DNA of 6,935 nt from Candidatus Accumulibacter vicinus (GTDB taxonomy: Bacteria; Pseudomonadota; Gammaproteobacteria; Burkholderiales; Rhodocyclaceae). The notes beneath the pieces are model-generated. The model saw only the letters and a program-made list of their open reading frames with translations, did not search any database and was not told where the DNA came from. The stretch spans positions 1 to 6,935 of the forward strand of contig DIME01000139.1 of the NCBI GenBank assembly GCA_002425405.1. The letters are read 5' to 3'. Position 1 is the first letter of the stretch; the number at the start of each line of letters is the position of its first letter. Below, in pieces: positions 1-5,333 of this stretch. Position numbers and translations under genes: made by a program.

Positions 1-83
1 CCAGGGAAGAAGGTCTGCGCTTCGCGATCCGCGAAGGCGTTCGTACCGTCGGCGCCGGAGTGGTCGCGAAAATCATCGAGTAG
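1..83 (+). CDS. tuf: Elongation factor Tu, C-terminal end (partial, 5' cut by window)
   Basis: The reading frame starting at base 3 gives 26 residues ending in a TAG stop. They include GLRFAIREG, then RTVGAGVVAKIIE, which is the end of domain 3 of EF-Tu. EF-Tu is the cytosolic GTPase that carries aminoacyl-tRNA to the ribosomal A site. The GTPase domain lies outside the window, so only the tail is seen. The position directly before rpsJ matches the str-to-S10 gene order of proteobacteria. From memory, most homologues read REGGRTVG here, whereas this copy reads REGVRTVG, a Gly-to-Val difference. Proteobacteria often carry two tuf copies; the copy next to rpsJ is usually called tufA or tuf, and I cannot tell whether a second exists. 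Identification is firm despite the short length. Confidence 0.96.
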   Translation, partial: REEGLRFAIREGVRTVGAGVVAKIIE

Positions 84-99
84 TCGGGCACACACTTCA

Positions 100-122
100 G
101 GTGGAGCTGCTGTGGCTCCGCC
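100..122 (+). other. Stem-loop in the tuf-rpsJ gap
   Basis: GGTGGAGC (100-107) pairs with GCTCCGCC (115-122) over 8 base pairs, including one G-T pair, around a 7-nt loop. It lies in the 59-nt gap after tuf and ends 20 nt before the rpsJ start. Only three T's in a row (131-133) follow, and not directly, so it is a poor intrinsic terminator. It could be a processing or mRNA-stabilising structure, a leaky terminator, or a leader element. The stem is clear in the sequence; any function is inference. I see no convincing promoter in this gap. Confidence 0.5.
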
Positions 123-142
123 GATCGCTCTTTGGAAAAAAA

Positions 143-454
143 ATGCATAGCCAGAAAATCCGTATCCGCCTGAAAGCCTTTGACTATCGCTTGATCGATC
201 AGTCCGCCCAGGAAATTGTTGAAACCGCCAAGCGTACCGGCGCCGTCGTCCGCGGTCCGGTGCCGTTACCGACCCGCACCGAGCGTTTTGATATTCTGCG
301 TTCGCCGCATGTTGACAAGACCTCGCGCGACCAGTTTGAAATCCGCACCCACCTGCGCTTGATGGATATCATCGACCCCACCGACAAGACAGTCGATGCC
401 TTAATGAAGCTCGATCTTCCCGCTGGTGTTGACGTCGAAATTAAGTTGCAGTAA
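143..454 (+). CDS. rpsJ: 30S ribosomal protein S10 / antitermination factor NusE
   Basis: The 103-residue product has the usual S10 length and conserved blocks: IRIRLKAFDYRLID near the N-terminus, VETAKRTGA, then LPTRTERF, and the late blocks EIRTHLRL and TVDALMKLDLPAGVDVEI. S10 binds 16S rRNA in the 30S head. As NusE it pairs with NusB in antitermination complexes and contacts NusG. The frame is open further upstream to a GTG at 101, but ATG 143 gives the family length and N-terminus (MHSQKIRIRL). A weak GGA about 8 nt before it is the only Shine-Dalgarno-like match. It is the first gene of the S10 cluster, but it is separated from rplC by a 115-nt gap with its own promoter, so it may be expressed partly with tuf. 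Confidence 0.98.
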   Translation: MHSQKIRIRLKAFDYRLIDQSAQEIVETAKRTGAVVRGPVPLPTRTERFDILRSPHVDKTSRDQFEIRTHLRLMDIIDPTDKTVDALMKLDLPAGVDVEIKLQ

Positions 455-475
455 GCACCTACGAGCGGCTATAAT
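446..475 (+). promoter_or_regulatory. Sigma-70-type promoter upstream of rplC
   Basis: A -35 box TTGCAG (446-451) overlaps the last codons and stop of rpsJ. An 18-nt spacer follows, then a perfect TATAAT (470-475). Transcription should start near 482-484. The stretch after the -10 box is CGCCGCC, a GC-rich discriminator of the kind associated with stringent (ppGpp/DksA) control of ribosomal genes. A perfect 5-bp inverted repeat (GCGGC 465-469 and GCCGC 477-481) brackets the -10 box. The boxes are seen directly; activity and regulation are inferred. Confidence 0.75.
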
Positions 476-488
476 CGCCGCCTTTCGT

Positions 489-524
489 CGGGCAGTCACG
501 TATAGTGGATGATGCCCGTTTTTT
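489..524 (+). terminator. Terminator-like hairpin / candidate attenuator before rplC
   Basis: CGGGCA (489-494) pairs perfectly with TGCCCG (513-518), and TTTTTT (519-524) follows at once. Inside, CAC (497-499) can pair with GTG (505-507) around the loop GTATA. This has the form of an intrinsic terminator, yet it lies inside the ribosomal cluster, about 5 nt after the expected start of the internal promoter and 45 nt before rplC. It must therefore be leaky, regulated, or used to cut transcription entering from tuf-rpsJ. In E. coli, L4 controls the S10 operon through a U-tailed leader hairpin upstream of rpsJ. A comparable role here, next to the L4 gene, is inference. Confidence 0.6.
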
Positions 525-534
525 AGCAGCGCTC

Positions 535-562
535 GCCGGCCAATCGTAGCCGGTCAGGGGAG
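535..562 (+). promoter_or_regulatory. rplC leader: small hairpin and Shine-Dalgarno
   Basis: CCGGC (536-540) pairs with GCCGG (549-553), with a G-T pair added at the base (535 and 554), around an 8-nt loop. The Shine-Dalgarno sequence AGGGGAG (556-562) follows, 7 nt before ATG 570. The hairpin ends only one base before the ribosome binding site, so a protein stabilising it could hinder initiation. No regulator can be named from the sequence. Confidence 0.45.
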
Positions 563-569
563 AATAAAC

Positions 570-1214
570 ATGAGTCTAGGCCTTGTTGGGCGCAAGGTCG
601 GCATGACGCGCATTTTTACCGAAGATGGTGTGAGTGTTCCGGTAACCGTGCTCGATGTGTCGAACAATCGCATCGCCCAAATCAAAACGCCGGAGAAAGA
701 CGGCTATTCGGTTGTGCAGGTGGCTTTCGGCAAGCGCCGCGCCTCGCGTGTGAATAAGCCCCTCGCCGGGCATCTTGCCAAAGCGGGTGTCGAGGCCGGG
801 CACGTCTTGAAAGAGTTCCCCGTTGCCGCCGCCGACCTCGCTGCACTGCAGCCTGGTGACCAGATCAGCGTAAACATCTTCGCAGTCGGGCAAAAGGTTG
901 ATGTCACTGGTCAGACCATCGGCAAGGGCTTTTCGGGTGGAATCAAACGGCATCAATTCAGGTCTCAGGGTGCTGCTCACGGCAACTCGGTCTCGCATCA
1001 GGCGCTCGGTTCAACCGGGATGGCGCAGGATCCGGGTCGTGTTTTTCCGGGCAAGAAAATGGCGGGTCATCTGGGTGCTGTCAAACGTACTCAGCAAAAC
1101 CTTGAGGTCGTTCGCGTTGATGCTGAACGCCAGTTGCTGTTGCTCAAGGGCGCGGTCCCCGGTTCCAAAGGGTCGGACGTGATCGTGCGTCCTGCAGTCA
1201 AGGCGGGGGCATAA
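570..1214 (+). CDS. rplC: 50S ribosomal protein L3
   Basis: The 214-residue product starts MSLGLVGRKVGMTRIF, the standard L3 start (E. coli L3 has 209 residues). L3 binds the 3' domain of 23S rRNA early in 50S assembly, and its long internal loop reaches towards the peptidyl transferase centre. That loop is visible as TIGKGFSGGIKRHQF (residues 116-130), then AHGNS and GMAQDPGRVFPGKKMAGHLG (150-169). Gln153 sits where E. coli L3 carries the glutamine methylated by PrmB. Residues 143-148 read HQALGS, where most L3 proteins I recall have a proline-glycine (for example HRAPGS or HNVPGS), so Leu146 is unusual. A strong AGGGGAG lies ahead of the start. The stop TAA directly abuts the rplD ATG, so translational coupling is likely. 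Confidence 0.98.
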   Translation: MSLGLVGRKVGMTRIFTEDGVSVPVTVLDVSNNRIAQIKTPEKDGYSVVQVAFGKRRASRVNKPLAGHLAKAGVEAGHVLKEFPVAAADLAALQPGDQISVNIFAVGQKVDVTGQTIGKGFSGGIKRHQFRSQGAAHGNSVSHQALGSTGMAQDPGRVFPGKKMAGHLGAVKRTQQNLEVVRVDAERQLLLLKGAVPGSKGSDVIVRPAVKAGA

Positions 1215-1835
1215 ATGGAACTCAAGTTGATCAACGAACAAGGCCTGGAAGCGAGTCGCCTTGAAGCTTCCGACACTCTGTTTGGCCGCGAATACAATGA
1301 AGCCCTGGTGCACCAGGTGTTGGTTGCTTACCAGGCAAATGGTCGGAGCGGCAACCGCGCCCAGAAAGGCCGGCAGGATGTCCGGCATACCACCAAGAAG
1401 CCGTGGCGCCAGAAAGGTACTGGTCGCGCCCGCGCTGGCATGTCTTCTTCACCGATCTGGCGAGGCGGTGGCCAAGTCTTCCCGAGCTCGCCGGACGAGA
1501 ATTTTTCTCATAAGCTGAACCGCAAGATGTATCGCGCCGGGATGGCATCGATCCTCTCGCAGCTCGCTCGCGAGGATCGTCTGGCGGTGGTCGATAGGTT
1601 CACCATCGAAGCACCGAAAACGAAGATTTTTGCCTCCAAGATCAAAGGGATGGGCTACGATTCAGTGCTCCTGATCACGGATGATCTCGACGAAAACGTG
1701 TTCCTGGCAGCGCGCAATCTGCCGAACATTCTGGTTGTCGAGGTCCAGCAAGCAGACCCGGTATCGCTGGTCCAGTTCCGGAAAGTACTGATGACCAAAG
1801 GTGCACTCGCCAAGTTTGAGGAGATCCTGGGATGA
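1215..1835 (+). CDS. rplD: 50S ribosomal protein L4
   Basis: The 206-residue product matches L4 throughout (E. coli 201 residues): TLFGREYNEALVHQ near the N-terminus, the extended tunnel loop KKPWRQKGTGRARAG (61-75) with PIWRGGG after it, and ELAR-type C-terminal blocks such as LDENVFLAARNL. The loop lines the exit-tunnel constriction together with L22; Lys67 aligns with E. coli Lys63, a known macrolide-resistance position, and here it is the wild-type lysine. L4 binds domain I of 23S rRNA. In E. coli it also represses the S10 operon by attenuation and translational block, which makes the hairpin upstream of rplC relevant. The ATG follows the rplC stop without a gap, with a G-run (from 1204) as the only Shine-Dalgarno-like stretch. 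Its end overlaps rplW by 4 nt. Confidence 0.98.
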   Translation: MELKLINEQGLEASRLEASDTLFGREYNEALVHQVLVAYQANGRSGNRAQKGRQDVRHTTKKPWRQKGTGRARAGMSSSPIWRGGGQVFPSSPDENFSHKLNRKMYRAGMASILSQLAREDRLAVVDRFTIEAPKTKIFASKIKGMGYDSVLLITDDLDENVFLAARNLPNILVVEVQQADPVSLVQFRKVLMTKGALAKFEEILG

Positions 1836-2134
1836 ATCAAGAACGTCTGATGCAAGTGTTGCTCGCTCCTCAGATCTCCGAAAAGGCCACCTTCGTTGCC
1901 GATAAACATGAGCAGGTGATCTTTCGTGTGGCATCCGATGCAACCAAGCCTGAGGTCAAGGGTGCCGTTGAGTTGCTGTTCAAGGTCTCGGTGAAGTCGG
2001 TACAGATCGCGAACGTCAAGGGCAAGCACAAGAAATTCGGCCGTAGGATGGGTCGCCGCAAGAACTGGAAAAAGGCCTACGTCTGCCTGCAGCCGGGCCA
2101 GGAGATTAATTTCGTCGATGGAGGAGGCGTCTGA
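1832..2134 (+). CDS. rplW: 50S ribosomal protein L23
   Basis: The 100-residue product has the L23 order: LMQVLLAPQISEKAT at the N-terminus, DATKPEVKGAVELLFKV in the middle, the basic extended loop GKHKKFGRRMGRRKNWKKAYV (about 64-84), and a GQEINF end. L23 sits at the exit of the 50S tunnel and is the docking site for trigger factor and SRP. Glu17 in the ISEK motif corresponds to E. coli Glu18, the trigger-factor contact. The start ATG overlaps the rplD stop (ATGA), and a good GAGGAG (1818-1823) lies 8 nt upstream. Its stop overlaps the rplB start (TGATG). This tight packing suggests coupled translation through rplC-rplD-rplW-rplB. Confidence 0.98.
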   Translation: MNQERLMQVLLAPQISEKATFVADKHEQVIFRVASDATKPEVKGAVELLFKVSVKSVQIANVKGKHKKFGRRMGRRKNWKKAYVCLQPGQEINFVDGGGV

Positions 2135-2961
2135 TGGCACTCGTCAAAGTCAAACCGACCTCGCCGGGACGCCGCGCCGTCATCCGGGTCGTAAACGCCG
2201 ACCTGCACAAGGGCGAGCCTGTTGCCGCATTGCTCGAGCCACAATCAAAGAACGCTGGTCGCAATAACAACGGCCATGTCACGACACGGCACCAAGGCGG
2301 CGGGCATAAGCAGCACTATCGGCTGATTGATTTCAAGCGCAACAAGGACGGAGTTCCGGCCAAGGTCGAGCGCCTCGAGTACGATCCGAACCGGACCGCA
2401 AACATTGCCCTGCTTTGTTATGCTGATGGTGAGCGCCGCTACATCATCGCTCCGAAAGGCTTGGCCGTTGGCCAGCAGGTCTCGAGTGGTTCAGAAGCCC
2501 CGATCAAAACGGGCAATTCTTTGCCGATCCGTAATATTCCGGTTGGTACGACAATTCATTGCGTCGAAATGGTGCCGGGCAAGGGCGCGCAATTGGCACG
2601 ATCCGCCGGCACCTCGGTACAGTTGTTGGCCCGTGAAGGTGTGCATGCGCAGATCCGCTTACGTTCCGGCGAGATTCGTCGAGTGCATGTCGAGTGCCGT
2701 GCAACCGTCGGCGAGGTGGGTAACGAAGAACATAGTCTACGTTCCATAGGCAAGGCCGGCGGCAACCGTTGGCGTGGTATTCGACCGACTGTCCGGGGTG
2801 TCGCGATGAATCCGATCGACCATCCGCACGGTGGCGGTGAAGGCAAGACAGCAGCAGGTATGCATCCGGTCAGTCCTTGGGGTACCAAGACCAAAGGTTA
2901 TCGTACTCGTCGCAACAAGCGCACAACGTCGATGATCGTGCAGCGCCGCCAAAAACGCTAG
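2134..2961 (+). CDS. rplB: 50S ribosomal protein L2
   Basis: The 275-residue product is a full L2 (E. coli 273). L2 is needed for subunit joining and for a functional peptidyl transferase centre. Signature blocks are KPTSPGRR at 7-14, GRNNNGHVTTRHQGGGHKQ (42-60), DFKRNKDG, VERLEYDPNRTANIAL, GERRYIIAPKG, the GKGAQLARSAGT segment, and the near-invariant MNPIDHPHGGGEGKT (225-239). His230 matches the E. coli histidine numbered 229 without the initiator methionine, a residue important for activity. The ending is basic, with YRTRRNKRT and RRQKR. The ATG is embedded in the rplW stop, with a strong GGAGGAGG (2120-2127) just ahead. No truncation or frameshift is visible. Confidence 0.99.
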   Translation: MALVKVKPTSPGRRAVIRVVNADLHKGEPVAALLEPQSKNAGRNNNGHVTTRHQGGGHKQHYRLIDFKRNKDGVPAKVERLEYDPNRTANIALLCYADGERRYIIAPKGLAVGQQVSSGSEAPIKTGNSLPIRNIPVGTTIHCVEMVPGKGAQLARSAGTSVQLLAREGVHAQIRLRSGEIRRVHVECRATVGEVGNEEHSLRSIGKAGGNRWRGIRPTVRGVAMNPIDHPHGGGEGKTAAGMHPVSPWGTKTKGYRTRRNKRTTSMIVQRRQKR

Positions 2962-2974
2962 AGGATAGATAACC

Positions 2975-3250
2975 ATGGGACGTTCCGTTAAAAAGGGCCC
3001 GTTTGCTGATGCCCATCTGATTAAAAAAGTGAGCGTGGTGCGCGCGACAGGCGACAAGCGCCCGATCAAAACGTGGTCGCGCAGGTCCACCGTGCTGCCC
3101 GATTTCGTAGGCATCACCATTGCCGTTCATAACGGCAAGCAGCACGTGCCGGTGTACATCACCGAAAATATGGTTGGGCACAAGCTAGGCGAGTTTTCGC
3201 TGACCCGTACCTTCAAGGGCCACACCGCTGGCAAGAAGGCCAAGAAGTAA
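2975..3250 (+). CDS. rpsS: 30S ribosomal protein S19
   Basis: The 91-residue product starts MGRSVKKGPFADAHLIKKV and contains TWSRRST, IAVHNGKQHVPVYI and MVGHKLGEFSLTRTFKGH, the full S19 signature (E. coli 92 residues). S19 binds 16S rRNA in the 30S head with S13 and lies near the A-site tRNA and the inter-subunit bridges. It follows rplB after 13 nt, with AGAGGA (2960-2965) overlapping the rplB stop as the ribosome binding site. rplV follows closely, sharing the small gap that also holds its Shine-Dalgarno sequence. Confidence 0.98.
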   Translation: MGRSVKKGPFADAHLIKKVSVVRATGDKRPIKTWSRRSTVLPDFVGITIAVHNGKQHVPVYITENMVGHKLGEFSLTRTFKGHTAGKKAKK

Positions 3251-3254
3251 AGGA
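3249..3254 (+). promoter_or_regulatory. Ribosome binding site that decides the rplV start
   Basis: AAAGGA overlaps the rpsS stop. It lies directly against the upstream ATG at 3255 (no spacer) but 6 nt from the second in-frame ATG at 3261. Normal Shine-Dalgarno spacing therefore favours 3261. Confidence 0.75.
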
Positions 3255-3260
3255 ATGAAT

Positions 3261-3590
3261 ATGGAAACTCGTGCTGTTTTGCGTGGGGTTCGGCTGTCGA
3301 CTCAGAAGGGTCGGCTGGTGGCCGATCAGATTCGCGGTTTACCGATCGATAAGGCGCTCAACATTCTGACATTCAGCCCAAAGAAAGGCGCCGCAATCAT
3401 CAAGAAGGTGCTTGAGTCGGCTATCGCCAATGCCGAGCACAATGTCGGTGCCGATATTGACGAACTGAAGGTGAAGACTGTCTGTGTCGAAAAGGGCATG
3501 GTGCTCAAGCGCTTTACAGCGCGGGCCAAGGGGCGCGGCAACCGAATCGTCAAGCCGACCTGTCATGTGTTTCTGACCGTCGGCAACTGA
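3261..3590 (+). CDS. rplV: 50S ribosomal protein L22
   Basis: With the start at 3261 the product has 109 residues beginning METRAVLRGVRLS, the family length and N-terminus in betaproteobacteria (E. coli L22 has 110). The alternative ATG at 3255 would add only Met-Asn and leave no spacer after AGGA. Conserved blocks are QKGRLVADQIRGLP, ALNILTFSPKKGA, VLESAIANAEHN and the C-terminal hairpin KGMVLKRFTARAKGRGNRI (78-96). That hairpin reaches into the exit tunnel opposite the L4 loop, and deletions there give macrolide resistance in other bacteria; here it looks intact. L22 binds 23S rRNA and helps early 50S assembly. rpsC follows after 9 nt. Confidence 0.97.
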   Translation: METRAVLRGVRLSTQKGRLVADQIRGLPIDKALNILTFSPKKGAAIIKKVLESAIANAEHNVGADIDELKVKTVCVEKGMVLKRFTARAKGRGNRIVKPTCHVFLTVGN

Positions 3591-3599
3591 GGAACAAGA

Positions 3600-4445
3600 A
3601 TGGGACAAAAGATTCATCCTGCTGGTTTTCGTCTGGCTGTTACGCGTGATTGGTCGTCGCGGTGGTATGCCAACAGCAAGAACTTTGCCGGCATGCTCAA
3701 CGAAGATGTTCGCGTTCGCGAATACTTGCGGAAAAAGCTGAAACATGCTTCGGTCGGGCGCATCCTTATCGAGCGTCCGGCTAAGAACGCACGTGTGACT
3801 GTATTTTCGGCTCGCCCAGGTGTGGTGATCGGCAAGAAGGGGGAAGAGATCGACCACTTGCGTGCGGCCCTGCAGAAGATCATGGGTGTCCCGGTGCATG
3901 TGAGTATCGAAGAAATCCGCAAGCCAGAACTGGATGCTCAGCTGATCGCCGACTCGATTACGCAGCAGCTTGAGAAGCGCATCATGTTCCGTCGAGCCAT
4001 GAAACGGGCGATGCAGAATGCAATGCGGCTGGGCGCGCAGGGCATCAAGATCATGAGTTCCGGTCGCCTCAACGGAGTCGAAATTGCCCGGCGGGAATGG
4101 TATCGAGAAGGCCGCGTGCCGCTGCACACCTTGCGCGCTGATATTGACTACGCAACCTCGGAAGCGCTGACCACCTATGGCCTGATCGGCGTCAAGGTCT
4201 GGGTTTTCAAGGGCGAGATTCTCAATCGCCAGGAACCGACCGCTGTGTCTGCCGAACCGGCGCTTGATGATCGCCGGTCCCGCCGCTCCCCTCGTCTGGG
4301 TGAAGCGGCTGAGCGGCCGCGTACGGTAAGGACCAGACCCGACGGTCAGGAAGAGCTAGTGAAGGCCGAGGGCGCCGCTGCGGAAGCGAAGGCACCGGTG
4401 AAACGAGTAAGAAAGGCAGGAACCACAGATGCTGCAGCCAACTAG
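3600..4445 (+). CDS. rpsC: 30S ribosomal protein S3 with long C-terminal tail
   Basis: The 281-residue product begins MGQKIHPAGFRL and carries a type II KH domain with the GKKG loop at 78-81 (within VVIGKKGEEI). The C-terminal S3 domain follows (RLNGVEIARREWYREGRVPLH at 156-176) up to VWVFKGEIL (200-208). Arg131, Arg132 and Lys135 match the residues needed for mRNA unwinding at the entry tunnel in E. coli. After residue 210 there is a tail of about 70 residues, rich in Arg, Lys, Glu and Ala, against roughly 25 in the 233-residue E. coli protein; betaproteobacterial S3 proteins commonly have such extensions. Tail codons include AGG, AGA, CTA, CGA and ACA, unlike the body. GAGGA (3589-3593) gives a good start signal. 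The last 17 nt overlap rplP. Confidence 0.98.
   Translation: MGQKIHPAGFRLAVTRDWSSRWYANSKNFAGMLNEDVRVREYLRKKLKHASVGRILIERPAKNARVTVFSARPGVVIGKKGEEIDHLRAALQKIMGVPVHVSIEEIRKPELDAQLIADSITQQLEKRIMFRRAMKRAMQNAMRLGAQGIKIMSSGRLNGVEIARREWYREGRVPLHTLRADIDYATSEALTTYGLIGVKVWVFKGEILNRQEPTAVSAEPALDDRRSRRSPRLGEAAERPRTVRTRPDGQEELVKAEGAAAEAKAPVKRVRKAGTTDAAAN
4418..4422 (+). promoter_or_regulatory. rplP ribosome binding site inside rpsC
   Basis: AGGAA sits 6 nt before ATG 4429, entirely within the last codons of rpsC. The rpsC reading frame here uses uncommon codons (AGA for Arg, GGA for Gly, ACA for Thr) that make the A/G-rich signal possible. Confidence 0.7.
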
Positions 4446-4842
4446 AAGAAAATACCGCAAAGAGCAGAAGGGCCGCAATACCGGCTTGGCGCTGCGTGGT
4501 GCCAAAGTAAGTTTTGGTGAGTACGGGCTTAAAGCGATTGGTCGCGGGCGGCTGACCGCTCGCCAGATTGAAGCGGCGCGGCGGGCCATGACTCGTCACA
4601 TCAAGCGCGGTGGCCGGATATGGATCCGCATTTTCCCGGACAAACCGATATCAAAGAAACCTGCCGAAGTCCGGATGGGAAGCGGCAAGGGGAGTCCGGA
4701 GTACTACGTGGCCGAGATCAAGCCGGGCAAGGTTCTCTACGAGATGGATGGGGTTGCCGAAAGCCTGGCGCGTGAAGCGTTTGCGCTTGCTGCCGCGAAG
4801 CTGCCGATTCCAACGGTTTTCGTTACGCGTATGGTGGGTTGA
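4429..4842 (+). CDS. rplP: 50S ribosomal protein L16
   Basis: The 137-residue product starts MLQPTRRKYRKEQKGRN and contains GLKAIGRGRLTARQIEAARRAMTR (33-56), RIWIRIFPDKPISKKP and VRMGSGKG, followed by YYVAEIKPGKVLYEMDGV. This is a full L16 (E. coli 136). L16 organises the A site and the peptidyl transferase region and joins the 50S late in assembly. Arg82 in VRMGSGKG corresponds to E. coli Arg81, the residue hydroxylated by the RoxA (YcfD) oxygenase. The start lies 17 nt inside rpsC, and the Thr-Arg codons ACT AGA supply the rpsC stop TAG in the other frame. rpmC begins 2 nt after its stop. Confidence 0.98.
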   Translation: MLQPTRRKYRKEQKGRNTGLALRGAKVSFGEYGLKAIGRGRLTARQIEAARRAMTRHIKRGGRIWIRIFPDKPISKKPAEVRMGSGKGSPEYYVAEIKPGKVLYEMDGVAESLAREAFALAAAKLPIPTVFVTRMVG

Positions 4843-4844
4843 TC

Positions 4845-5039
4845 ATGAAAGTCAGTGAACTCAGAGCAAAAACCGTCGACGAGTTGAACAAAGAATTGCT
4901 CGACTTGCTGAAAGCCCAGTTTGGCCTGCGCATGCAGCTTGCTACGCAGCAGTTGTCGAATAACAGTCAGATTGGCAAAGTGCGCCGCCAGATCGCGCGC
5001 GTGCGTACGCTTCTTCGTGAAAAGGCAGTTCAACAATGA
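4845..5039 (+). CDS. rpmC: 50S ribosomal protein L29
   Basis: The 64-residue product (MKVSELRAKTVDELNKELL at the start, AQFGLRMQLATQQL in the middle, VRRQIARVRTLLREK near the end) is a typical two-helix L29 (E. coli 63). It binds 23S rRNA domain I next to L23 at the tunnel exit. A TTG at 4839 could extend the frame by two residues but overlaps the rplP stop. ATG 4845 gives the family start MK and lies 6 nt after the G-rich GGTGGG (4833-4838), so it is preferred. The stop overlaps the rpsQ ATG (ATGA), suggesting coupling. Confidence 0.97.
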   Translation: MKVSELRAKTVDELNKELLDLLKAQFGLRMQLATQQLSNNSQIGKVRRQIARVRTLLREKAVQQ

Positions 5040-5302
5040 GCGAGACCACCAGCAACACGCGTACCCTGGTCGGGCGCGTCGTCAGTGATCGAATGGAAAA
5101 GACCGTCACAGTGATCGTCGAACGTCGCGTCAAGCACGCCATGTATAACAAGATCATAATCCGTTCGAGCAAGTACCACGCACACAACGACAATAACCAG
5201 GCGAAAGTCGGCGATGTCGTTGAAATTCAAGAATCTCGTCCGCTTTCGAAGACCAAGACATGGATGGTCACGAAATTGCTGGAACGTGCCGTTGCGATTT
5301 AG
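5036..5302 (+). CDS. rpsQ: 30S ribosomal protein S17
   Basis: The 88-residue product carries the S17 blocks RTLVGRVVSDRMEKTVTV (9-26), VERRVKHAMYNKII, then KYHAHND, GDVVEIQESRPLSKTKTW (59-76) and a VTKLLERA end. S17 is an OB-fold primary binder of 16S rRNA that nucleates 30S assembly. The first eight residues are a short polar stretch of the sort that varies between lineages. Initiation overlaps the rpmC stop by 4 nt; AAGG (5022-5025) is a modest ribosome binding site. It is the last gene of the S10 cluster; a 127-nt gap with a promoter follows. Confidence 0.98.
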   Translation: MSETTSNTRTLVGRVVSDRMEKTVTVIVERRVKHAMYNKIIIRSSKYHAHNDNNQAKVGDVVEIQESRPLSKTKTWMVTKLLERAVAI

Positions 5303-5305
5303 GAT

Positions 5306-5333
5306 TTGCTTTTGCTGGAAAATCCGCTATAAT
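5306..5333 (+). promoter_or_regulatory. Promoter at the S10/spc boundary, upstream of rplN
   Basis: A perfect TATAAT (5328-5333) is preceded by a weak -35 candidate TTGCTT (5306-5311) at 16 nt, starting just after the rpsQ stop. The core GCTATAATC is identical to that of the promoter before rplC. Its position is that of the spc promoter of E. coli. Transcription should start near 5338-5341. The strong -10 with a poor -35 keeps confidence moderate. Confidence 0.68.

Noticed and set aside
101..142. N-terminal extension of rpsJ from GTG 101 (14 extra residues)
   Set aside because: S10 is 103 residues from ATG 143 with the conserved N-terminus, and the extra stretch coincides with the stem-loop rather than with any known S10 sequence.
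1655..2140. Minus-strand open frame of 161 codons opposite rplD and rplW
   Set aside because: Antisense shadow of two certain genes, with no independent ribosome binding site or family resemblance.
2737..3120. Minus-strand open frame spanning the rplB-rpsS junction
   Set aside because: Antisense shadow; no motif and no support from gene organisation.
3255..3260. Upstream ATG of rplV (two extra residues)
   Set aside because: It abuts the AGGA with no spacer; ATG 3261 has a 6-nt spacer and gives the family N-terminus METRAVLRG.
3339..4127. Minus-strand open frame of 262 codons opposite rplV and rpsC
   Set aside because: It lies wholly antisense to two well-conserved ribosomal genes and shows no recognisable motif. 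It is explained by codon bias of the sense genes.
4839..4844. TTG start for rpmC, two codons upstream of ATG 4845
   Set aside because: It overlaps the rplP stop and would add Met-Ile before the conserved MK start of L29.
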